NCBI GenBank assembly: GCA_902794155.1
Contig: CADBGN010000018.1
Span: 1-34,775, forward strand
Source of the DNA: an uncultured Bacteroidia bacterium
Lineage (GTDB): Bacteria; Bacteroidota; Bacteroidia; Bacteroidales; F082
Direction of reading: 5' to 3'
DNA length: 34,775 nt
Positions 16,134 to 23,701 of this stretch are shown here, one piece after another. Both the position numbers and the translations under genes were made by a program. The notes beneath the pieces were generated by a model. It did no database searches. It saw nothing but the letters and a program-made list of their open reading frames with translations, and was not told the DNA's origin. Positions within the stretch are counted from its first letter, which is position 1. Each line of letters starts with the position of its first letter.

Positions 16134-16598
16134 ATGGAAATATGTTCTTCAGCAATTGGATATGTCATAGATTTTTGCCTTTTGTTAGTAGCTGTTATGG
16201 CTGCCTGTATTTCATATAAAGAATTACAAAGCCATAAAATCAAGGAAGACAATAAACTTCTTTCACAATTAAATAAGCGTTATTTAGAAAGTGAAGATGT
16301 GCAAGCTGTAGTAAAGTATCTTCGAAAGAAAGAACCTTCGAACGTAATACCTACAGCATATCAGATTGATTTGTTTTTGCGGTTTTTTGAAGAATTAGGT
16401 GTCTATTTAAAAAGTGGGAGTTTGAAAAGAGATGATGTATTGACTTTTTTTGGATATTATTTCTATCGTTTTGATAAATGCAGAAGTGGACTGAAACTAA
16501 AGAACAAAATCGACAACGAAGATGAAAAACTAGATTGTCTGAATGAGTACAGAAAACTTATTAAGCCGTACCCGAAAGCTTGGCTGGAAGAAGATTAA
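16134..16598 (+). CDS. Membrane-anchored protein of unknown function
   Basis: 154 residues: one N-terminal membrane helix (about 8-28, IGYVIDFCLLLVAVMAACIS), then a helical soluble domain beginning YKELQSHKIKEDNK and running through FLRFFEELGVYLKSG and FFGYYFYRFDKC. The anchor followed by a helical domain with the FEELG motif recalls DUF4760-type membrane proteins, but this is a resemblance only. The base composition is clearly AT-richer than in the housekeeping genes. It is followed 31 bp later by the first zinc-ribbon gene. Confidence 0.7.
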   Translation: MEICSSAIGYVIDFCLLLVAVMAACISYKELQSHKIKEDNKLLSQLNKRYLESEDVQAVVKYLRKKEPSNVIPTAYQIDLFLRFFEELGVYLKSGSLKRDDVLTFFGYYFYRFDKCRSGLKLKNKIDNEDEKLDCLNEYRKLIKPYPKAWLEED

Positions 16599-16629
16599 TA
16601 AAAGCAAAATATAATTCAAATAAACTTTT

Positions 16630-17238
16630 ATGACACAACTAATATGCCCTGAATGTGGCAAAATATTCAATGAAATAGATCATGCTTGCCCAAATTGTGG
16701 CTGTCCAGCAAATGATTGTTCAGTATACTTAGATAACAACAGAACTGGAAAGAAGTTTGATAGAATCAGTCTGTTACCAGGAGAAACTGTTGTTGCTTCA
16801 GCTGAGTTTAACATTATCCCATTTATTATTCTATGCTCTGCTTTGGCTATCCTAAGCATTATTTTAATAAATTTCTTTGACTCTAATGGTATTAATAATG
16901 CAGGGTTAGCTATATGTTTAATATCTATGCTTATAATAAGTACGCTTTCAGCGGTTCTTGTTGCCAGTACCTCATGGGCAATGTATTTTGTCATCACCAA
17001 CAAGCGAGTCATTGCCTATTACGGATTAATCATTTGGGTCTCCTTCGAACTAAAAAACGAAAAAGTGGAATCCATCACAATTTACCAGGGTTTATTTGGA
17101 CGCATTTTCAAGTGTGGTAGGGTGCGAGTTTGCGGTGTCGGTGCCAGCAAAGTTATGGTGCCATTCATCAAGCGACCATTTGAGTTCAGACAACATTTTT
17201 TTGATATACAATACTCAAATCAAAATAGTAAACTTTAA
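16630..17238 (+). CDS. Zinc-ribbon membrane protein with bacterial PH-like domain
   Basis: 202 residues. The N-terminus is a zinc ribbon with Cys6-x2-Cys9 and Cys20-x2-Cys23 (CPECG ... CPNCG). Then come two membrane helices (about 61-84 and 91-114) and a C-terminal domain like the bacterial PH domain of YdbS/DUF304 proteins: YFVITNKRVIAYYG (119-132), FELKNEKVESITIYQG, and a GRVRVCGVGASK strand. The function is unknown. It is the first of three neighbours with the same N-terminal ribbon, with 12 bp to the next gene, so they are probably co-transcribed. Confidence 0.78.
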   Translation: MTQLICPECGKIFNEIDHACPNCGCPANDCSVYLDNNRTGKKFDRISLLPGETVVASAEFNIIPFIILCSALAILSIILINFFDSNGINNAGLAICLISMLIISTLSAVLVASTSWAMYFVITNKRVIAYYGLIIWVSFELKNEKVESITIYQGLFGRIFKCGRVRVCGVGASKVMVPFIKRPFEFRQHFFDIQYSNQNSKL

Positions 17239-17250
17239 TAGATTATTGTT

Positions 17251-17937
17251 ATGGCACTTATCACATGTCCTGAATGCAGGAAACTAGTCAGTGACAAAGC
17301 GGCATCTTGCCCACACTGTGGAATTGAAATTAATAAAGAATTGTCCGTAAATAAAGAAGGACAAAGACGGGAAAAAAAGAAGCGTAGACGAAACATCATC
17401 GTTGTGATTGTATCTGTTTGTGTTGTGTCAACATTTGCGGTATTGGCATATCTTTATTTAGGCGACACTACGCCGGAGCAACCTAAGCAACTCACTCTGG
17501 AAGAATATGAACAGCTGTCAAATGATTTTGTGGCATCTTTGCCGTCAAATTATACTGTTCTTACAGCTCAAATTAACGAAGGAATCCAAAAAGTCTACTT
17601 CACTGATTTTGATTTTGATGGTAATATGTATCATAATGCTCATGGCGATTTTTTCATAGATGTCTATGATTTGGCAACAAAAGATACAATAACCTTGCTT
17701 AGATGGAAGGATTATTTCGGTGATAATGGAATAATAGATGATTATGGGTGGTATATAGCTACCTCTAATGGGGAGCAAAAAATAGTAGGTGGAAGTGGCG
17801 GAGGTATTAGTGACTTTAGAGTTTTGAATAACAAATTATTAATAATAGGAGGATTGAATAGGTATGAGGAAGGGGAAATCTTCACTGTTTCTTATAATAA
17901 CAACGAAGTGACTTTCATAGATACGGCAAAGCCATAA
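17251..17937 (+). CDS. Zinc-ribbon, single-helix membrane protein, function unknown
   Basis: 228 residues. Zinc ribbon with Cys6, Cys9, Cys20 and Cys23 (CPECR ... CPHCG), a strongly basic linker (EGQRREKKKRRR, 37-48), one membrane helix (about 49-70), then an extracytoplasmic domain with DFDFDGNMYHNAHGDF, where Asp/Asn-rich spacing could bind calcium. By the positive-inside rule the ribbon is cytoplasmic. The start MALITCPEC closely resembles that of the next gene (MALIYCPQC), and an 18-bp DNA segment is identical. The stop may be premature: another frame downstream carries a protein-like tail to 18043. Confidence 0.72.
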   Translation: MALITCPECRKLVSDKAASCPHCGIEINKELSVNKEGQRREKKKRRRNIIVVIVSVCVVSTFAVLAYLYLGDTTPEQPKQLTLEEYEQLSNDFVASLPSNYTVLTAQINEGIQKVYFTDFDFDGNMYHNAHGDFFIDVYDLATKDTITLLRWKDYFGDNGIIDDYGWYIATSNGEQKIVGGSGGGISDFRVLNNKLLIIGGLNRYEEGEIFTVSYNNNEVTFIDTAKP

Positions 17938-17938
17938 A

Positions 17939-18043
17939 ATTGACGATAAAGAAATTATTGCTGAAAAATGGATACTAATTCATGAGGGTGCATGTATGGC
18001 AGAGAATGAATGGGATGTTGTAAATCGTAGCTATTCATTATAA
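17939..18043 (+). pseudogene. Possible displaced 3' end of the preceding zinc-ribbon gene
   Basis: In the frame shifted relative to the upstream gene, the codons read IDDKEIIAEKWILIHEGA and then MAENEWDVVNRSYSL before a stop. The text is protein-like and starts where the upstream frame ends, which suggests a frameshift near 17920-17937. It could be chance. Confidence 0.3.
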
Positions 18044-18077
18044 ATTTAGGTAAAAGGTCTTTCAAGAACTATAAATT

Positions 18078-19211
18078 ATGGCACTTATCTATTGTCCCCA
18101 ATGTGGGAAACAAGTCAGTGACAAAGCGGCAAAATGTCCGCATTGTGGCTTGGATTTGGCAACACTATCTTCACAAACAGAAGTGAAGACTTCAGAATCA
18201 GAAACAACTACAAAGCCTATTGAAAAGAGGCGCAAGAAATGGCCTGTTTTTGTAATCATCGGTCTTTGCTTGGCTATTGCATTTGCTGCCTTGTGGTTCT
18301 ATGTGATTCATAATGTCAATGAGGCTGAAAAAGCAATTGTAGAAAACGCCGAAACGAAACACATCCTAGATCCTAACCTTCCTGATGAAAGGTATCTAAC
18401 ACAGGACCTTAGAATGTGGGGGTTGTTTGGGCCTGTTAGGACTTTTCACACAAAGGTTTCCAGAATTGGCGGTCCTTCTCGATGGGATAAACATGATCTG
18501 GAGTATTATAGTGAGGAGAGACTATACGATGATCTTTCAATAAGTATACAGTTCGATGCACAAGGACATTTTTCTAATACCATAGATGGGAACTTTACTA
18601 TTGAAGAGGTAATTAAAAAAGATGGAGAAAGAATTATTGCGGCTGAAAGGCCTGTGGGAATAATGGATATTTATGCGACCAAAATATGGAGTTACTATCC
18701 CAATGGTCTAGTTAAACAAAGCAAAATGGGTGGATATGAATACGGTGAGGAATTTCAATACTTTTACAATGATGCTGGCGAATTGATAAAAACAGAAACT
18801 AATTCTGGATATGAGGGCACAATGCTAAAAATAATCACCACTTATTCAATAAAAGAACGTGATAAATATGGTAATTGGACCAAACAGATTGCAGATGTCA
18901 CCGAATCTGAATTTGATTATGAAAAAAACGAATACATAACTCAAGCCGTTCGGCATGAAATGTACACTCGTACAATATATTATTATGATCAAGATTCTTC
19001 ATGTCAGTATGTCGTAATAAACGCCACTGAACTGCGTTTGCGATGGGGTCCTTCTACAAGTGCTGAAATTCTCAGATGGGAAGATGGCTCCGAACGATAT
19101 CCGAATAAAGGTGAGATATACTTGTATTTAGGGGAATCAGGTGACTTCTACAAAATTGATTACAAAGGTAGTGAACTCTGGGTCTCGAAGAAATACACGT
19201 ATTTGGAATAG
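18078..19211 (+). CDS. Zinc-ribbon membrane protein with C-terminal SH3-like domain
   Basis: 377 residues. Zinc ribbon with Cys6, Cys9, Cys20 and Cys23 (CPQCG ... CPHCG), a Ser/Thr/Lys linker, one membrane helix (about 55-77), an extracytoplasmic middle part with YD-like text (YYPNGLVKQSKMGGYEYG, FYNDAGELIKTETNSGYEG), and a C-terminal SH3b-like region (about 306-377: VVINATELRLRWGPSTSAEIL, with GDFYKIDYKGSELWVSKKY). SH3b domains often bind cell-wall peptides, so sensing of the envelope is possible but inferred. It is a paralogue of the preceding gene in its first 25 residues. Confidence 0.75.
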   Translation: MALIYCPQCGKQVSDKAAKCPHCGLDLATLSSQTEVKTSESETTTKPIEKRRKKWPVFVIIGLCLAIAFAALWFYVIHNVNEAEKAIVENAETKHILDPNLPDERYLTQDLRMWGLFGPVRTFHTKVSRIGGPSRWDKHDLEYYSEERLYDDLSISIQFDAQGHFSNTIDGNFTIEEVIKKDGERIIAAERPVGIMDIYATKIWSYYPNGLVKQSKMGGYEYGEEFQYFYNDAGELIKTETNSGYEGTMLKIITTYSIKERDKYGNWTKQIADVTESEFDYEKNEYITQAVRHEMYTRTIYYYDQDSSCQYVVINATELRLRWGPSTSAEILRWEDGSERYPNKGEIYLYLGESGDFYKIDYKGSELWVSKKYTYLE

Positions 19212-19312
19212 AAAGGTATTGTTTCAGCTCCAGCTGGCTCATGCTCCATTTTTGAAAAGCGGAAGAAAGAAAGTCTGTTATTTTACAAAACACAATAAAG
19301 GGAAGACGATAT

Positions 19313-20626
19313 ATGAAGAAACTTGTTCTTTTAATACTGCCGATTATTATTGCTTCAACGGAAATGAATTGGTGTCAGAGACACTCATACGAACAAAAGA
19401 TCGCTAGATATGAAAAGAAAGCCGTTGAGTTTAAGAAAACATTTAGAACCGACCACCAGATCCTTTACGAATTAATAGATTCTGTTGCGCAAAAAGTGTT
19501 TTTTATCGAGAAAAACGTAGAAGATTATGATTATTTGGGAGCACCTTATCATAGAATAAAAGTTCATGATTATGCAACAGATGAAACCAAACAGATAATA
19601 CCGGACTCCGGGGATGTGGAAGGATTTTATTTATGTGGAACAGAGTATTTAGACTCGAAATTAATAAAAGACCGATTATTTATTATAGTTCATTCCAATT
19701 GCATGAGGCGCTATGAAGAGACCGGGGTGTTTTATGTCAATGTTAGGGATAACTCATTGCACTATGTTGAATCATGTGATAAAGCAGTGTTTGGTGTCAA
19801 CAATGAAATTTGCATCCACAAGTATTATTTTTTGGGTGGCTTTACAGAGGATGGCGAGTTTGAATATGACCATAAAGAATACAATCTTTCTGCATTGCTC
19901 AGCGATGAAGCTTATGCTGATAATCGTAAAGAACAAAAGCATATAGAAGAGGGCTTGGCGGCAGAATGGGCAGCAGAATGGCGTAGAAAAGAAAAAGAAA
20001 AGGAAGAAATGAAAAGGATGAAAGAGTGGTTTTTTGGCAATTGGGAATACAGCGGCTACGATGAATGGTTTGGTCGCTATACAACGTATGTCTGCATAAG
20101 TGAAAACAATTTGAGATGGGGATATAATGGCAAAGAATCGTACAATGGTCCGTATGAGATTAACATGGAAGATCGCAAGATTTATTTTAATCGACATAAT
20201 GGATTTAGTACATATATCAATTTTGACCCCCGAAACCAAAGGCTATCGGATGGGGATGGACATTATTTCACAAAAGTAAACAGATCGGTTGGAGCAAGTT
20301 CTTCGAACAATTACGCGGGGAATACTTATGGTTCTAACACTCGAGGTAATGTCCTGTTTCGTAGAGATTCTGATGTGATTGCATATACAAGTTCTCATAC
20401 TTTTAAAAACAGCATGGGCAATCGCATATCAATTTCATTCCAAGGAATGTCTGTCAATGGAAGTTTGCTTACCAATGCTCCACGAGTGATATACTTTAAT
20501 GGTAGTACTGCAACGATTAGTGTCAGTTCTCCTTATACGGGCGGTGGTGCTATGATTATCAGTGTAGATGCATCACGAGGAACTATAACCGATGGCTCTG
20601 GAGATGTGTTTTGGATGGTTAACTAA
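19313..20626 (+). CDS. Exported protein of unknown function
   Basis: 437 residues with an N-terminal signal-like helix (MKKLVLLILPIIIAST). A first domain (about 25-195) resembles the extracytoplasmic part of the 17251 protein in style (Asp/Tyr-rich). A charged coiled coil follows (about 200-240, Glu/Lys/Arg-rich with repeated EWAAEW and RRKEKEKEEMKRMKEW). Next is a lipocalin-like strand segment (FGNWEYSGYDEWFG to GHYFTKVNR), and then a Gly/Ser linker and a beta-rich C-terminal domain. It is last in the accessory block and is followed by a strong terminator. Gap to the previous gene: 101 bp without a clear promoter. Confidence 0.7.
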   Translation: MKKLVLLILPIIIASTEMNWCQRHSYEQKIARYEKKAVEFKKTFRTDHQILYELIDSVAQKVFFIEKNVEDYDYLGAPYHRIKVHDYATDETKQIIPDSGDVEGFYLCGTEYLDSKLIKDRLFIIVHSNCMRRYEETGVFYVNVRDNSLHYVESCDKAVFGVNNEICIHKYYFLGGFTEDGEFEYDHKEYNLSALLSDEAYADNRKEQKHIEEGLAAEWAAEWRRKEKEKEEMKRMKEWFFGNWEYSGYDEWFGRYTTYVCISENNLRWGYNGKESYNGPYEINMEDRKIYFNRHNGFSTYINFDPRNQRLSDGDGHYFTKVNRSVGASSSNNYAGNTYGSNTRGNVLFRRDSDVIAYTSSHTFKNSMGNRISISFQGMSVNGSLLTNAPRVIYFNGSTATISVSSPYTGGGAMIISVDASRGTITDGSGDVFWMVN

Positions 20627-20644
20627 TACAACGGAATACTTCTG

Positions 20645-20667
20645 GGCAGCCTCTAGCTGCCTTTTTT
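20645..20667 (+). terminator. Intrinsic terminator closing the zinc-ribbon block
   Basis: GGCAGC (20645-20650) and GCTGCC (20656-20661) form a perfect stem with a CTCTA loop, followed by T6. Confidence 0.92.
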
Positions 20668-20691
20668 CGTCTCTTTTTCGATTTTATCTTC

Positions 20692-20722
20692 CGCGTAAAC
20701 GACAAAACATCAACTTTACGCG
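20692..20722. promoter_or_regulatory. Operator-like inverted repeat
   Basis: CGCGTAAA (20692-20699) and TTTACGCG (20715-20722) are perfect 8-bp inverted copies 15 bp apart. They lie upstream of the type B surface protein, with no T run after them. Confidence 0.45.
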
Positions 20723-20732
20723 AAATGCAGAT

Positions 20733-20838
20733 TTATTTTTGGCTATAAGGCCATAAAAATTTGCTCAAATAGCCAAAAATAATCATCATTTCTGGCTGTA
20801 TATCATCAAATTCAGGTCATGATAGCCAAAAATAATCA
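20733..20838. repeat. One inverted and two direct copies of a 14-17 bp motif upstream of the type B cargo gene
   Basis: ATAGCCAAAAATAATCA occurs at 20769-20785 and 20822-20838, 53 bp apart. The reverse complement of its first 14 bases occurs at 20733-20746, so the first copy can pair with either of the other two. Confidence 0.75.
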
Positions 20839-20874
20839 ATTTTGGGAAATCATCGCCGTTTCCCCAAAAAACAC

Positions 20875-20882
20875 TACATTTG
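20875..20882 (+). promoter_or_regulatory. -7 box of the type B cargo gene
   Basis: TACATTTG followed by C matches TAnnTTTG. The expected -33 box is not evident at the normal distance; the nearest TTTG is at 20841. A start near 20889 would leave about 15 nt before the ATG. Confidence 0.5.
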
Positions 20883-20903
20883 CAGTTTCAATGAATAGGC
20901 ACA

Positions 20904-23165
20904 ATGAAGCGTAAGCTTTTGCTCGTCATAGGATTCCTCTTCTGCTTCGCCTTCACCGCGAAGGCGACGCACCAGCGCGCGGCCGAGATCACCTATACCT
21001 GGCTCGGCGGCAATGCCTACGAGTTTACGCTGACGTGCTACACCTACACGCCCAGTCCGGCTGGTCTGCAGCGTGACTCCCTGCTGGTGCAGTGGGGCGA
21101 CGGCTTGGAGGAATACATCCCCCGCGTGGTGCTGCAAAACCTGGGCGAGGACTATACGTTGAACGTCTACAAACAAATCCATAACTATTCCTCTTCGGGT
21201 ACTTACACCATCAGCATGGAAGACGCCAACCGTAATTTCGGCGTCATCAACGTGCCCAATTCGGTGATGGTGCCCATGCACATCGAGACGGAATTGGTCA
21301 TCAACCCGTTCTTGGGTTACAACAACTCGGTGCAACTGCTCAATGCGCCTGTCGACAAAGGTTGTGTGGGCAAACTCTATCTCCATAATCCCTCGGCATA
21401 CGACCCCGACGGCGACAGCTTGAGCTATCGGCTGGTGACCTGCAAGGGGCAGGATGGCATAGAAATCCCTGGGTATACTTTGCCACAAGCCTCCCAGGCT
21501 TTTGTGATCGACTCCGTCACGGGAGAATTGCGTTGGGATGCGCCGCTCATGCAAGGCGAGTATAACGTGGCCATCATGGTGGAGGAATGGCGTCACGGCG
21601 TGAAGATTGGCTCCGTCGTCCGCGATATGCAGATCCTGATTTCGGCTTGCGACAACGACCTGCCGCAGATTCAATGCGACGACCAGTACTGCCTCGTGGC
21701 TGGCGAGCAACTCGACTTTGTCATTTCGGCCTCCGACCCCAATGGCGACAATGTGACCTTGACTGTTTCGGGTGCACCGCTGGAACTGGCCATTAGTCCG
21801 GCCATGGTGAATCCGGAAACCGCTTTTGGCATGCATCCCGAGATGGAGTTCCTTTGGAACACCACCTACGCCCATATCCGCAATACACCTTATCAGTTGG
21901 TGGTCCATGCCAAGGACGACGACACGCCTGTCAGCTTGACCAACGTGAAGACGGTAACCATCAACGTGATGGCACCAAAGGTGCAAAACTTTGCTGCCGA
22001 GGTGCATGGCCATGACGCCACTTTGTCGTGGTCGGCTTATCCATGCTCGAGTGCTTCCGCCTTGCTGGTTTACCGCAAAGCAGGCTGCGACGGCTACGAA
22101 CCCGATGCCTGCGAGACGGGCATCCGTGATGGTTATCAGCTAATCGCCACCTTGAATGATGCCTCGGCGACTTCCTATTCCGACCTTGACCTCCCGCAAG
22201 GCGTTACTTACGAATACCGCATCTTGGCGCAGTTCCCCGACGGTGCCTTGAGTATCGTCAGCGATGCGGCATGCGTGGAACTGAAGAACGACAGCCCGCT
22301 GATGACCCATGTCACCAATGACAGCATCGACCTCGTCTCGGGTCATGTGGTTACGAGTTGGGTCCAGCCGAAAGAGATTGATGCGCAATATGTGGCGCCG
22401 TTCAGCTATAGCCTTACCCGCATTCTTGATGGGGAGACTTCCGTCGTTTACGAAGGAGCCGACACGACCTTCCTCGATGCCAATATTGATTTGGCAGAGG
22501 CCAATACCTTGGTTTACAAGGTGGAGATGCGCGATGCCCAACAGCAGCTGATGGGAACGAGCGCTACGGCCTCGGCAGTGATGCTTTCGGCCAATGGCAG
22601 CAATGATGCAGCCAACCTTTTGTGGGCCGAAGCTGTACCTTGGATTGTGGACAGCACGCAAGTCTTCAAGGAAATGGGCAACCATTTCGTGAGGCTGGCC
22701 ACGGTGACGGGCATGGCCTACACCGATACCGACGTGGAGAGCGACGAGACCTATCGCTATTATGTGCGTACCTTTGGCCATTACACCATGGAAGGCATCA
22801 TGCGGCCTTTGCTCAATTATTCAGCCATCAAGACGGTGCGCATCGGGCATGAGGAACCTGTGGAGGAATTCTCATACACCTTGCCTAATGTCATCACGCC
22901 CAACGGCGATGGCTTCAACGATGTCTTTGAACCCAAGGTGACAGGCTTGTCGCTGATCACGAGAGCCAAGACGGTCATCTTCAACCGTTGGGGCAACATC
23001 CTTCACGACACCGACGACCCGCTCATCCAGTGGGACGGCAAGAGCAAGCAGACCAAGATGGATTGTCCGTCTGGCACTTATTTCTATGTCACCGACATCA
23101 TCTACAAGGGTGAGGCAGGGGAGGAGACACTGCATCTGCAAGGGTCGATTACCATCGTCCGTTAA
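20904..23165 (+). CDS. Large surface protein with T9SS type B (gliding-motility-type) C-terminal domain
   Basis: 753 residues. A signal peptide (MKRKLLLVIGFLFCFAFTAKA) is followed by a beta-rich N-terminal domain starting THQRAAEITYTWLGGN, typical of gliding-motility-associated cargo. Two cadherin/Ig-like repeats follow, with DPDGDSLSY near 167 and DPNGDNVTL near 278. Then come fibronectin-III-like segments (about 355-640, for example TLSWSAYPCSSASALLVYRK). The end is a CHU_C-type sorting domain: LPNVITPNGDGFNDVFEP (about 660-677), FNRWGNIL, WDGKS, and CPSGTYFYV. Such domains direct T9SS export and surface attachment through SprF-like partners. It is transcribed separately from its neighbours. 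Confidence 0.9.
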   Translation: MKRKLLLVIGFLFCFAFTAKATHQRAAEITYTWLGGNAYEFTLTCYTYTPSPAGLQRDSLLVQWGDGLEEYIPRVVLQNLGEDYTLNVYKQIHNYSSSGTYTISMEDANRNFGVINVPNSVMVPMHIETELVINPFLGYNNSVQLLNAPVDKGCVGKLYLHNPSAYDPDGDSLSYRLVTCKGQDGIEIPGYTLPQASQAFVIDSVTGELRWDAPLMQGEYNVAIMVEEWRHGVKIGSVVRDMQILISACDNDLPQIQCDDQYCLVAGEQLDFVISASDPNGDNVTLTVSGAPLELAISPAMVNPETAFGMHPEMEFLWNTTYAHIRNTPYQLVVHAKDDDTPVSLTNVKTVTINVMAPKVQNFAAEVHGHDATLSWSAYPCSSASALLVYRKAGCDGYEPDACETGIRDGYQLIATLNDASATSYSDLDLPQGVTYEYRILAQFPDGALSIVSDAACVELKNDSPLMTHVTNDSIDLVSGHVVTSWVQPKEIDAQYVAPFSYSLTRILDGETSVVYEGADTTFLDANIDLAEANTLVYKVEMRDAQQQLMGTSATASAVMLSANGSNDAANLLWAEAVPWIVDSTQVFKEMGNHFVRLATVTGMAYTDTDVESDETYRYYVRTFGHYTMEGIMRPLLNYSAIKTVRIGHEEPVEEFSYTLPNVITPNGDGFNDVFEPKVTGLSLITRAKTVIFNRWGNILHDTDDPLIQWDGKSKQTKMDCPSGTYFYVTDIIYKGEAGEETLHLQGSITIVR

Positions 23166-23170
23166 AACCT

Positions 23171-23198
23171 GTAGAGAGGCGGTGCGCCACGTCTCTAC
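23171..23198. repeat. Palindromic repeat GTAGAGA...TCTCTAC
   Basis: GTAGAGA (23171-23177) pairs with TCTCTAC (23192-23198), with a partly paired GC-rich centre (GGTGCGCC). It lies 6 bp after the stop of the type B cargo gene. Confidence 0.6.
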
Positions 23199-23207
23199 AA
23201 ACGATGG

Positions 23208-23262
23208 TCACGAGACACAGAACCACGGGACACAATGCCTCGTAGTCCCGAAGTATCGTGTC
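23208..23262. repeat. Degenerate GAGACACGGGAC-type inverted repeat
   Basis: CACGA and TCGTG plus CGGGAC and GTCCCG form an imperfect inverted pair. Its words match the repeat over the surE stop and the outer repeat around 12970-13113. Confidence 0.4.
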
Positions 23263-23271
23263 TTTTATGTA

Positions 23272-23294
23272 AAGTAGATGAGCAGAATTAGTTT
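23272..23294. repeat. Short repeat module, copy 2
   Basis: Near-identical to 12931-12953 (AAGTAGATGAG followed by AATTAGTTT). Confidence 0.55.
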
Positions 23295-23315
23295 ACAGAA
23301 AAGGAAGGAGAATTT

Positions 23316-23363
23316 AGCCGTCAGTAGTCAGCCTTGGCGCTACCGAGCTGATAGCTGACGGCT
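23316..23363. repeat. Structured hairpin repeat, copy 2
   Basis: AGCCGTCAG (23316-23324) pairs with CTGACGGCT (23355-23363), with an inner TCAGC/GCTGA stem. The loop contains GGCGCTACCGAGCT, matching GTGCTACCAAGCT of copy 1 at 13003-13068. The spacing between the core arms is 30 nt in both copies. Confidence 0.75.
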
Positions 23364-23579
23364 GATAGCTTACAGCTAAGAAGCTTATAATAATGCAGTT
23401 TATTTTTGAATAGATACTAAATAAAAAACGCCCTCCTATTTAGTTTAAATTAACCATTTTCCATGTGTTTTATGGTGTAGAAAAGGCATCTCTTTCAATT
23501 CCAAATCAAAAAGCTATGGTATAAATTTAATATGTTAAATAACAGATATTTACATAGGTTTATTATTAATAGTGTTTTC

Positions 23580-23614
23580 TTTGTTATTTACTTTTAAAAA
23601 AAACAGTATCTTTG
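23580..23614 (+). promoter_or_regulatory. Probable promoter of the giant adhesin gene
   Basis: TTTG at 23580-23583 and TATCTTTG at 23607-23614 followed by C. The 23-bp spacer is longer than the usual 19-21. The start would be near 23621, giving a leader of about 80 nt. Confidence 0.6.
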
Positions 23615-23627
23615 CACTTTTAATATC

Positions 23628-23657
23628 TTTGGTGCTTTGTGTGTACAAGGCACCAAA
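23628..23657 (+). promoter_or_regulatory. Leader hairpin of the giant adhesin mRNA
   Basis: TTTGGTGCTTTGT (23628-23640) pairs with ACAAGGCACCAAA (23645-23657) along all 13 positions with one G-U pair around a GTGT loop. No T run follows, so it is not a terminator; mRNA stabilisation or a protein-binding role is an inference. Confidence 0.6.
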
Positions 23658-23701
23658 TGGGTTATAGGTAAAAATAGAATCATTAATCAAAATAAAAGCA
23701 A

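Larger units (their letters stand above)
23166..23701. other. 536-bp repeat-rich and AT-rich gap before the giant adhesin gene
   Basis: The first 220 bp are a mosaic of inverted repeats listed separately. The region from about 23390 to 23580 is AT-rich with no gene I can support. The promoter and 5' leader of the giant gene occupy the end. Confidence 0.6.

Noticed and set aside
15817-16598. Toxin-antitoxin pair of the XRE gene and its neighbour
   Set aside because: The neighbour is a membrane-anchored protein with no toxin motif, there is a 107-bp gap, and no coupled start is visible.
19212-19300. In-frame continuation after the stop of the SH3b-like ribbon gene
   Set aside because: The 28 codons after TAG (starting KGIVSAPAGS) show no domain text, and the SH3-like domain is complete before the stop.
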